Notes under the pieces: generated by a model
The model's input: the letters and a program-made list of their open reading frames with translations, nothing else
Database searches by the model: none
What the model was told of the DNA's origin: nothing
Shown here: piece after piece, positions 1 through 6,130 of the stretch
Layout of the letters: each line of letters starts with the position of its first letter
Position numbering within the stretch: the first letter of the stretch is position 1
Position numbers and translations under genes: made by a program
Assembly (NCBI RefSeq): GCF_009604385.1
Contig: NZ_WEGJ01000015.1
Location: 1-64,000 of the forward strand
DNA: 64,000 nt
Direction of reading: 5' to 3'
Source: Streptomyces smaragdinus
GTDB taxonomy: Bacteria; Actinomycetota; Actinomycetes; Streptomycetales; Streptomycetaceae

Positions 1-127
1 CGTCGACGGCGATCGGCCGAGGGTCGTCGAACTTTTTGCCGAGGCGGCTGCGCCAGGTCTCCTTGCCGGTCGCGGGGTCGTAGCCGGCGACGGTGCCGTC
101 GTACTCGTTGCTCGCCAGATAGAGGGT
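1..127 (-). pseudogene. PQQ-like beta-propeller fragment (window edge)
   Basis: Read on the minus strand, this stretch gives a typical PQQ-like beta-propeller blade (TLYLASNEYDG, then AGYDPATGKETWRSRLG), the repeat of outer-membrane or kinase-associated propellers. There is no start: the same frame meets a TGA just upstream, at about 136-138, and the preceding sequence belongs to a different protein family in another frame. Only a few dozen residues are in the window and the rest lies beyond base 1. It is therefore a 5'-truncated gene or a chimeric join. The family assignment rests on the blade motif only. Confidence 0.5.
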
Positions 128-132
128 ACACT

Positions 133-222
133 CAGCTCACTGGTCTGCGCCCACCGCACCCCGGCCCCGAGCCGGCCGTCACCGGCCAGCACCCCCAGCC
201 GAAGACCGGGGTGACGAACGAG
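133..222 (-). pseudogene. PucR N-terminal domain fragment
   Basis: This continues in frame from the isocitrate-lyase-like fragment but has a different family signature. The residues LVRHPGLRLGVLAGDG and VRWAQTSEL match the start of the PucR purine-catabolism regulator domain, where a short helix is followed by the VRW-x-H/Q-x-SEL motif. About 30 codons survive and the sequence then passes into propeller sequence in another frame. No full regulator is present. It is best read as a remnant trapped between two other gene pieces. A short-match coincidence is possible. Confidence 0.4.
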
Positions 223-702
223 GGCGCCGGCGTCGCGGTAGGTCTTGAGGCGGGCCTCGGTCTCGTCCTGGCGGCTGCCCAGCCAGTACGTGTCGGTCCT
301 GGCGTTCACGAACAGCCCCGGCACGGCAGCCTTCACCGCCGCCACCTTCGCGGCGTGCCTCCCGGGATCCCCCAGCCCGTCCTCCAGGTTGATCCCGGCG
401 GCCCCCACGGCCCACAGCTCCCGGGCCAGCACGGCGACCTCCGCGGGCTCGTCGCCGAACCCGTCCTCGGCGTCGACGGTGAACAGGAACCCCCCACGCC
501 CCAGGGCGATCGCGAGGGCGAGGATCCCGTCCCGCGTCTCACCGGCCCCGTCCGGCAGCCCGGCCCCGGCGGCGACCCCGAGGCTGGTCGTCCCGACCGC
601 CGGGAAGCCGGCGTCGATCAGCGCGGCGGCGGAGGCGAAGTCCCAGGCGTTGGGGAGAAGCAGGAGCCCGGGACCGTCGTGGAGGCGGGCGAAGGGGGTC
701 AT
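223..702 (-). pseudogene. Isocitrate lyase/PEP mutase family protein, 3'-truncated
   Basis: Starting from ATG at 702, about 160 codons encode a good isocitrate lyase/phosphoenolpyruvate mutase superfamily N-terminus: PNAWDFASA near residue 17, the GTTSLGVAAG segment, the Mg-binding VDAEDGFG motif, GINLEDG and FVNARTDTYW. Family members run to about 255-270 residues. Here the last 90-100 residues are missing, because after TYRDAGA the frame runs into PucR-like sequence. Catalysis of C-C or C-P bond cleavage is expected for the family, but the missing C-terminal part makes this copy probably non-functional. A palindrome at 755-780 lies where its promoter should be. Confidence 0.6.
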
Positions 703-754
703 CGGGCGGCCCCGTGGGCAAGGAGCTGTGTCATACCACCGACGCTAGGCCCGC

Positions 755-780
755 GACAGTTCGGCGCCCGCCGAACTGTC
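755..780. promoter_or_regulatory. 26-bp perfect palindrome, putative operator
   Basis: Twelve-base arms (GACAGTTCGGCG / CGCCGAACTGTC) around a 2-base centre, 53-78 bases upstream of the ATG at 702 of the minus-strand isocitrate-lyase-like gene. The size and placement fit a dimeric repressor or activator site. A -10-like TAGCGT follows it toward the gene. The cognate regulator is unknown. Confidence 0.5.
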
Positions 781-1404
781 CGCCGGACGAACGGGCCCGG
801 ACCGGGGGGACCGGCGGACGAACACCCGCCGCGACCGGTCGGGGACGGTCTGCCGCTGTATGAGCTCGGTCCCCCGGGGTGCGCCTTCTTTGGTCCGGGG
901 GTCGGGCCCGCCCGACACACCTACGCGCGTACTGCCGCGTCGTGGTCCCTTCAGGCGCGTTTCCCGTACGCGCGCAGGCGTGTCGAACGTCCCCTTACTT
1001 TCGTCGGCGGCTACCGGATTGTCCCTGGTCACCGCCCCCTCCAGCCCGCCAACCGTGGGGAACTCCCCCGGGGCACAGCACCCGTACGGTCGCCCTCGCA
1101 GTCGTTCGGCCCGGCGGCGCGCAGCGCCGACACCTCACTCCACACCCCCGGGGGCGCGCAGCGCCTCCGCCCGAAGCCGCGCCAGCGGCTTCCCTCACTC
1201 CGCATCACGAGGCGCGCAGCGCCGCAGAAACACTCCGCATCCAAACCCACCCCACCGGACCACCCCCACCCCCACGGACCGCGCCAGCCCCGTCACCGAC
1301 ACCGCCCACCCCGCCGCCGGCTACGCCCACCCCGCCACCCCGAAACGGGCGGCCGTGGGTGGGCAAACCGCCCCGCGCCGCAGGCGCGGGGAGCCGACGG
1401 CACA

Positions 1405-1488
1405 ACGCCGCACAAACCCCCCGGGAAACAACCCACCCGCGCCGCAGGCGCGACGCCGCACAAACCCCCGGAAAACAACCCACCCGCG
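1405..1488. repeat. Direct repeat, two copies, 48-base period
   Basis: Two near-identical 36-37-base units begin ACGCCGCACAAACCCCC and end CAACCCACCCGCG, at 1405-1441 and 1453-1488. They are separated by a GCGCCGCAGGCGCG motif that is also found just before the first unit. They lie in non-coding DNA. Confidence 0.6.
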
Positions 1489-1576
1489 CGGGCAGCCGAC
1501 GGCGCGACGCCGGACCCACCCGAGCCCCGGCCCCCCGCACCGCACACCGCCGGCGCAAGCCGGCCGAGGCCTCCCG

Positions 1577-2980
1577 CTACATATTGATCATGTGCCCCGC
1601 CAGCCCGTGAATCGCCTCCTTCACCGCCTCCCCCAGCGTCGGGTGCGCGTGGACGTTGCGGCCGATCTCGTGGACCGTGAGGTCCCACTGCTGGGCCAGC
1701 GTCAGCTCCGGGAGGAGTTCCGTGACCTCCGGGCCGATGAGGTGGGCGCCCAGCAGCTCGCCGTGGCGGTCGTCCGCGATCACCTTGACGAAGCCCACCG
1801 CGTCCGCGAGGCCGTGCGCCTTGCCGTTCGCCGTGAACGGGAACTTCTGCACCTTGACGTCGAAGCCCTTGTCCCGGGCCTGCGCCTCCGTGTAGCCGAA
1901 GGAGGCGACCTGCGGCTGGCAGTACGTGGCCCGCGGGATCATCACGTAGTCCAGCTCCATCGTCTCCGCCCCGGCGATCGTCTCCGCGGCGATGACACCC
2001 ATCGACTCGGCGGCGTGCGCCAGCATCAGCTTCGCCGTGACGTCGCCGATGGCGTAGATGTGCGGGACGTTCGTACGGCAGCGGCCGTCCACGTCGATCG
2101 CGCCGCGGTCGGTGAGCGCGACGCCCGTCTGCTCCAGGCCGTAGCCGCTCACCCGCGGCTGGAAGCCGATCGCCTGCAGCACCTTGTCGGCCTCCAGCAC
2201 CTGGCTGTTGCCGTCCTTGCCGGTGACCGCGACGCGGACCTTCGCGCCCGAGTCGTCGATGCCGTCGACACGGGTGCCGGTGAGGATGTCGATGCCGAGC
2301 TTCTTGTAGCGCTTGGCCAGCTCCGCGGACACCTCCTCGTCCTCCAGCGGGACGACCCGGTCCAGGAACTCGACGATCGTGACCTTCACGCCGAAGTTGT
2401 GCAGCACGTACGCGAACTCGACGCCGATCGCGCCCGCGCCGACGATCACCATCGACTCCGGGAGGGAGTCGGAGAGGATCTGCTCCTCGTACGTCACGAC
2501 GCGCGGGCTCAGGGTCGTCCCCGGGACCAGGCGGGTGGTGGCGCCGGCGGCGATGATGCAGTGGTCGAACGTCACCGTCTCCGAGCCGCCCGCCGTCAGG
2601 GCGACCTGGAGGGTGTGGGCGTCCGTGAAGGTGCCGCGGCCGTCGTACTCGGTGATCTTGTTCTTCTTCATCAGGTAGTGGATGCCGCGTACGCGGCCGT
2701 CCGCGACCGTCCGGCTGCGCTTGAACGCCTGGCCGTAGTCGAAGGTCACCTTGCCCTCGACCTGGATGCCGAAGGTCTTCTGCTCGTTCGTGAAGATGTG
2801 GGCCAGCTCCGCGTTGCGCAGGAGGGCCTTGGAGGGGATGCAGCCCACGTTGAGGCAGACGCCGCCCCAGTACTTCTCCTCGATCACGGCGACGCTCTTG
2901 CCGAGCTGGGCGGCTCTTACGGCGGCGGTGTATCCGCCGGGGCCGGCGCCCAGCACTACGACGTCAAAGTGTGCAGTCAT
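1577..2980 (-). CDS. lpdA: Dihydrolipoyl dehydrogenase (E3)
   Basis: Flavoprotein disulfide reductase that reoxidises dihydrolipoamide with NAD+ in the pyruvate and 2-oxoglutarate dehydrogenase complexes and glycine cleavage. All signatures are visible in 467 residues: FAD-binding GAGPGG near residue 10, the redox-active CLNVGC disulfide with IPSK near 40, the NAD-binding IVGAGAIGVEFA near 175, the ATG-like AIGDVTAKLML FAD motif near 305, and the C-terminal HAHPTLGEA base His/Glu pair. A GTG three codons upstream of the ATG is also possible. The gene stands alone, with no E1/E2 genes beside it, which is usual in streptomycetes. Confidence 0.95.
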   Translation of the reverse strand: MTAHFDVVVLGAGPGGYTAAVRAAQLGKSVAVIEEKYWGGVCLNVGCIPSKALLRNAELAHIFTNEQKTFGIQVEGKVTFDYGQAFKRSRTVADGRVRGIHYLMKKNKITEYDGRGTFTDAHTLQVALTAGGSETVTFDHCIIAAGATTRLVPGTTLSPRVVTYEEQILSDSLPESMVIVGAGAIGVEFAYVLHNFGVKVTIVEFLDRVVPLEDEEVSAELAKRYKKLGIDILTGTRVDGIDDSGAKVRVAVTGKDGNSQVLEADKVLQAIGFQPRVSGYGLEQTGVALTDRGAIDVDGRCRTNVPHIYAIGDVTAKLMLAHAAESMGVIAAETIAGAETMELDYVMIPRATYCQPQVASFGYTEAQARDKGFDVKVQKFPFTANGKAHGLADAVGFVKVIADDRHGELLGAHLIGPEVTELLPELTLAQQWDLTVHEIGRNVHAHPTLGEAVKEAIHGLAGHMINM

Positions 2981-3075
2981 GTTGTCCACAGTAGTTGGGT
3001 CGGCTTGCGTCGGCTTCGCGGGTGGGGGCTGCGCCCCCTCGCCCCCTGGTCGGCGCTGCGCGCCTCGTCCTCAAA

Positions 3076-3154
3076 CGCCGGACGGGCTGGAATGGGGCTT
3101 TTTTGCGCTCTTGGCCGCCGGATGGGCTGGAATGGGGCGATTTTGCGCTCTTGG
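3076..3154. repeat. Tandem direct repeat, two 39-base units
   Basis: The unit CGCCGGA(C/T)GGGCTGGAATG and its continuation to TTGCGCTCTTGG occurs at 3076-3114 and 3116-3154 with three differences. A degenerate third start, GCCGGCCGGACGGAATG, follows. It is non-coding, between lpdA and the VOC gene. This GGGCTGG-type repeat is common between streptomycete genes. Confidence 0.7.
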
Positions 3155-3190
3155 GCGCCGGCCGGACGGAATGAGGCTATGTCTCGCTCG

Positions 3191-3222
3191 TCCGTAACGT
3201 AACGCCGCTCCTCCGTTACGGA
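3191..3222. promoter_or_regulatory. Inverted repeat upstream of the VOC gene
   Basis: Nine-base arms TCCGTAACG (3191-3199) and CGTTACGGA (3214-3222), spaced by 14 bases, about 140 bases before the VOC start. The rest of the 2981-3360 gap holds only the tandem repeat and a ribosome-binding site (GAAGGAGAGAG) at the VOC gene. Could be an operator or a weak hairpin. Confidence 0.35.
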
Positions 3223-3360
3223 AGCCGTCCGCAGGACATGGGGCCGCCATACGTGCCACGTCCTGCCACCCCTTCGGACGGACTCCCCGGGACCGATGAG
3301 TCCCGGCGGCGTCGGGCGTCTATCCCTACGAACGGACGACAACCGAAGGAGAGAGCACCC

Positions 3361-3837
3361 ATGCAGAAGATCAAGACGTTCCTCTGGTTCGACACCCAGG
3401 CCGCCGAGGCCGCCGAGTTCTACACCTCCCTCTTCGAGGACTCGAAGGTCACCGGGACCACGCGGTACGGGGAGGCCGGGCCGGGAGTGGCGGGGTCCGT
3501 CATGACCGTGACGTTCGAGCTCGCCGGGCAGGAGTACGTGGCGCTCAACGGGGGGCCGCAGTTCCCGTTCACCGAGGCGATCAGCCTGCAGGTGGACTGT
3601 GAGTCGCAGGAGGAGGTCGACCGGCTGTGGGACGCGCTGACCGCGGACGGCGGGGAGGAGGGGCCGTGCGGGTGGCTCAAGGACAAGTACGGGCTGAGCT
3701 GGCAGATCGTGCCCACCGAGTTCGCCGAGCTGGCGGGCGACCCGGACCCGGAGAAGGCGCAGCGGGTGATCCAGGCGATGCTCGGGATGAAAAAGCTCGA
3801 CCTGACCGAGCTGCGGAAGGCCCACGAGGGGAAGTGA
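3361..3837 (+). CDS. VOC family protein (PhnB/3-demethylubiquinone-methyltransferase-like)
   Basis: A 158-residue protein of the vicinal-oxygen-chelate fold. It starts with the PhnB-type opening KIKTFLWFDTQAAEAAEFYTSLF, contains VALNGGPQF in the middle, and ends with GPCGWLKDKYGLSWQIVPTE, which is typical of this subgroup. Members are small metal-fold proteins of mostly unknown substrate, and nothing here fixes a reaction. The start is set by GAAGGAGAGAG about 6 bases upstream of the ATG. The frame continues open upstream without an RBS. A hairpin terminator follows. Confidence 0.85.
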   Translation: MQKIKTFLWFDTQAAEAAEFYTSLFEDSKVTGTTRYGEAGPGVAGSVMTVTFELAGQEYVALNGGPQFPFTEAISLQVDCESQEEVDRLWDALTADGGEEGPCGWLKDKYGLSWQIVPTEFAELAGDPDPEKAQRVIQAMLGMKKLDLTELRKAHEGK

Positions 3838-3846
3838 GCGGAGGCA

Positions 3847-3869
3847 GGGGCGCGGGCTCGCCGCGCCCC
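3847..3869. terminator. Hairpin terminator after the VOC gene
   Basis: GGGGCGCGG (3847-3855) and CCGCGCCCC (3861-3869) form a 9-bp stem with a 5-base loop, 9 bases after the VOC stop. Confidence 0.6.
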
Positions 3870-4003
3870 GCTCCGAACCGCACCTGATCGCACACGATCC
3901 GTAACCGAACGAACTCTTCCGCTCACCTGATGACAACCGCGCGACGGCGCGTACTCATCTGCGAGAGGGTGGCCGTCCCCGCAGTGGGGACAGGAGGAGC
4001 GCC

Positions 4004-5113
4004 ATGACCCGTGCACGAACATGGCTGCGCGGGCCGGCCTGCTGGATGCTGCTCGCCCTGACGCTGTGCACCCTGCTCGGCGCCCTCAATCTCCGGGTCG
4101 CCCAGGGCCACGCCACCGGCGTCGTCCTCCTCGGCCCCGTCGTCGCCTGTCTGCGCCTCGGCCCCCGTCCCACGGCCGCCGTGGCCGGGTGGGCGCTGCT
4201 GATAGCGACCGCCCCGGCCACCACGGCGCCGCTGTGGCCCGAGCTCTACGGGAGCCTGGACGCCGGCTTCCCGCTGCGTACCGCCGCGCTGTGCGCCGCC
4301 TGCGGGCTGGCCGTGTACGCCGCCGCGCAGCACACGGCGCTGCGCGCGTCCCTGGCGCAGGTGACGCGGGTGGCCGCGGCCGCGCAGTCGGCGATCATGC
4401 GGCCGCTGCCCCCGTGCGCGGGCGGGGTGTCGTTCGCCGTGCGGGAGCGGGCGGCGGTGCGGCAGTCGGCGTTCTGCGGGGACGTGTACGCGGCGGTGGA
4501 GACGCCGTTCGGGGTGCGGCTGCTGGTGGCCGACGTCAGCGGGCACAGCCTGGACACAATCCGGCCGGCGGCCGCCGTCGTCGCGGGCTTCCGGGATCTG
4601 GCGGCCTCCGCGCCGACCCTGACGGAGCTGGCCCGGGCGCTGGACACCCGGCTGCTGCCGGAGCTGGGGCCGGAGGACTTCGTGACGGCGGTGTTCGCGG
4701 AGTTCGACGCCGGCGAGGTCACGCTGGTCAACTGCGGGCATCCGGCGCCCGTGCGCAAGGGCGGCGGACGGGTGCGGTTACTGGAGCCGCACGCCGTCAG
4801 CCCGCCCCTCGGCCTGCATCCGTCGCCCGAGGCGTACCGCTTCCGCTTCCAGGGCGGCGACCGGCTGCTGTTCTACACCGACGGGCTGACCGACGCGGCC
4901 GCCGACGGCCCGCCCCTGCCGCTGCTGGAGCTGGCGGGACGGGCCCTGGGCGAGCCCCTGGCGGCCGACGCGCTCGCGCGGCTGGAGAAGCTGGCGGGCG
5001 GCGGCCGGCGGACGGACGATCTGCTGCTGGTCCTCTGCCAGCCGGTGGACGATACGGCCGCTCACTCCACGACGATCTCCACCGGGATGTTGCCCCGGGT
5101 GGCCCGCGAGTAG
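4004..5113 (+). CDS. Membrane-bound PP2C/SpoIIE-type serine phosphatase
   Basis: 369 residues. The first ~115 contain about four hydrophobic segments (around 12-30, 38-50, 60-78 and 92-108). The remainder is a SpoIIE/RsbU-type PP2C phosphatase: FCGDVYAAVE (metal-binding D), LLVADVSGHSLDTI (D), LVNCGHPAPV, LLFYTDGLTDAA (D) and a final RRTDDLLLVLC. Such proteins dephosphorylate anti-anti-sigma factors and control sigma-factor release, and Streptomyces has dozens. No anti-sigma partner gene is adjacent. The RBS is ACAGGAGGAG before the ATG. The 3' end overlaps the convergent ohr gene by 52 bases. Confidence 0.88.
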   Translation: MTRARTWLRGPACWMLLALTLCTLLGALNLRVAQGHATGVVLLGPVVACLRLGPRPTAAVAGWALLIATAPATTAPLWPELYGSLDAGFPLRTAALCAACGLAVYAAAQHTALRASLAQVTRVAAAAQSAIMRPLPPCAGGVSFAVRERAAVRQSAFCGDVYAAVETPFGVRLLVADVSGHSLDTIRPAAAVVAGFRDLAASAPTLTELARALDTRLLPELGPEDFVTAVFAEFDAGEVTLVNCGHPAPVRKGGGRVRLLEPHAVSPPLGLHPSPEAYRFRFQGGDRLLFYTDGLTDAAADGPPLPLLELAGRALGEPLAADALARLEKLAGGGRRTDDLLLVLCQPVDDTAAHSTTISTGMLPRVARE

Positions 5114-5475
5114 GGGCAGAACTGGTGGGTGGCGTCGACGAGCTCGCGCGCCGTAGTGCCGTCGAAGCCCTCGGGGAACTCCACCCGCAGCGTGACGGAC
5201 AGCTCGAAGCCGCCCTTCCCGTCCGCCCCGAGGCCCACCTCGGCGGTCGTGGACACCTCGGAGACGTCCAGCTTCCGCTTGCCCGCTATGGCCTCCATCG
5301 CGCTGGCGAAGCACGCCGCGTAGCCGACGGCGAACAGCTGCTCCGGGTTGGTGCCCGCGTCGCCGCCGCCGAGCTCCTTGGGCAGGTCCAGCCGGACGTC
5401 CAGCTTCCCGTCGGTGGTGTAGCCGCGGCCCTTGCGGCCGGTGGCGGTGCCCACTGCCGTGTACTGAGCGCTCAT
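5062..5475 (-). CDS. ohr: Organic hydroperoxide resistance protein (Ohr/OsmC family)
   Basis: Thiol peroxidase that reduces organic and lipid hydroperoxides. The 137-residue length, the two catalytic cysteines in GYAACFASA (about residue 55) and HQFCPYSRATRGN (about residue 119), and the N-terminal YTAVGTATGRKGRGYT are all typical of Ohr rather than OsmC. It is divergent from a TetR regulator gene, and the 85-base spacer carries two palindromic sites. In most bacteria ohr is controlled by a MarR-type OhrR, so the TetR neighbour suggests a different control here, for the pair or for the TetR gene alone. Confidence 0.92.
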   Translation of the reverse strand: MSAQYTAVGTATGRKGRGYTTDGKLDVRLDLPKELGGGDAGTNPEQLFAVGYAACFASAMEAIAGKRKLDVSEVSTTAEVGLGADGKGGFELSVTLRVEFPEGFDGTTARELVDATHQFCPYSRATRGNIPVEIVVE

Positions 5476-5500
5476 GGGAGGGTCCTTCCGTAACGATGAA

Positions 5501-5546
5501 CAGACAGGTCTGTCTGCTTCGGACCTCAGCCTAGACAGACCTGTCT
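5501..5546. promoter_or_regulatory. Paired TetR-type operators between ohr and the tetR gene
   Basis: Site 1, CAGACAGGTCTGTCTG (5501-5516), and site 2, AGACAGACCTGTCT (5533-5546), are each palindromes with AGACAG/CTGTCT arms around a 2-base centre. They are in opposite orientation, with 32 bases between equivalent points. Both fall in the divergent promoter region. Site 2 ends just before a TACGGT hexamer placed about 7 bases from the tetR ATG, so that transcript may be leaderless. Confidence 0.75.
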
Positions 5547-5560
5547 GGTACGGTCAAGTC

Positions 5561-6130
5561 ATGGCCGCGAAAATCCCCGCACGCACCCGTGTCCTCGACA
5601 CGGCGAGCCGGCTGTTCTACGCCGAGGGTGTGCACGCCGTGGGCGTCGACCGGATCATCGCCGAGGCCGGCGTGGCGAAGGCGACCTTTTACCACCACTT
5701 CAAGGCGAAGGACGACCTCGTCGTCGCGTACGTCCGGGACAACGTCCGCCGCCAGCGCGAGACCGTCGCTCCGCTCCTGGCCTCCGCCTCGCCCCGCGAG
5801 GCGCTGTACACCGTCTTCCGGCTGATGGGCGAGTTCGGGTCGGGCCCCGGCTACCGGGGGTGCCCGTTCCTCAACGCCGCCGCCGAGTACCCCGATCCGG
5901 AGCATCCGGTGCGGCGGGCGGTGGGCGAGTACCGGGTGTGGTTCCGCGACGGGATGCGGGATCTGCTGGCCGCCGACGGGCATCCGGACGCGGAGCGCAC
6001 CGCCGACATGCTGCTCGTCCTGCGCGACGGGCTGGCGGCGGGCTTCCATCTGGACGACCCGGTGCGGCTGCGCGCGCTGATCGCCGATCTGGTGGAGCGG
6101 ACGGTCACACCGGTGGCGTCCGGACGTTGA
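5561..6130 (+). CDS. TetR/AcrR family transcriptional regulator
   Basis: 189 residues with an N-terminal TetR HTH (TRVLDTASRLFYAEGVHAVGVDRIIAEAGVAKATFYHHFKAKDDLV) and a ligand-binding C-terminal domain containing GPGYRGCPFLNAAAEYPDP, a motif of a subgroup often found with oxidative or xenobiotic stress genes. Starts upstream of 5561 would run through the operators, and there is no Shine-Dalgarno. The ATG at 5561 sits about 7 bases after a -10-like TACGGT, so it may be leaderless. It probably represses itself and ohr through the paired sites at 5501-5546. Its 3' end overlaps the convergent bpX6-like gene by 26 bases. Confidence 0.88.
   Translation: MAAKIPARTRVLDTASRLFYAEGVHAVGVDRIIAEAGVAKATFYHHFKAKDDLVVAYVRDNVRRQRETVAPLLASASPREALYTVFRLMGEFGSGPGYRGCPFLNAAAEYPDPEHPVRRAVGEYRVWFRDGMRDLLAADGHPDAERTADMLLVLRDGLAAGFHLDDPVRLRALIADLVERTVTPVASGR

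Larger units (their letters stand above)
703..1576. other. Non-coding, C-rich intergenic region
   Basis: No convincing gene in either strand. Open frames here are proline/arginine-rich and lack ribosome-binding sites. The stretch contains one perfect palindrome close to the isocitrate-lyase-like start, repeated GCGC/GCAGGCGC motifs and a 48-base-period direct repeat. Strand composition is strongly skewed to C on the plus strand from about 1100 to 1570. Confidence 0.6.

Noticed and set aside
745..1032. Minus-strand frame of 95 codons in the gap before lpdA
   Set aside because: No ribosome-binding site, no family, and composition like other chance frames; region treated as non-coding.
1405..1488. 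Possible CRISPR-like repeats
   Set aside because: Only two copies with a short spacer-like interval, C-rich and in a region of simple repeats; no cas genes.
3076..3154. Tandem repeat as a functional array
   Set aside because: Common GGGCTGG-type intergenic repeat of streptomycetes with only two full copies.
860..3202. Plus-strand frame of about 780 codons over lpdA
   Set aside because: Shadow of lpdA extended through the C-rich intergenic region.
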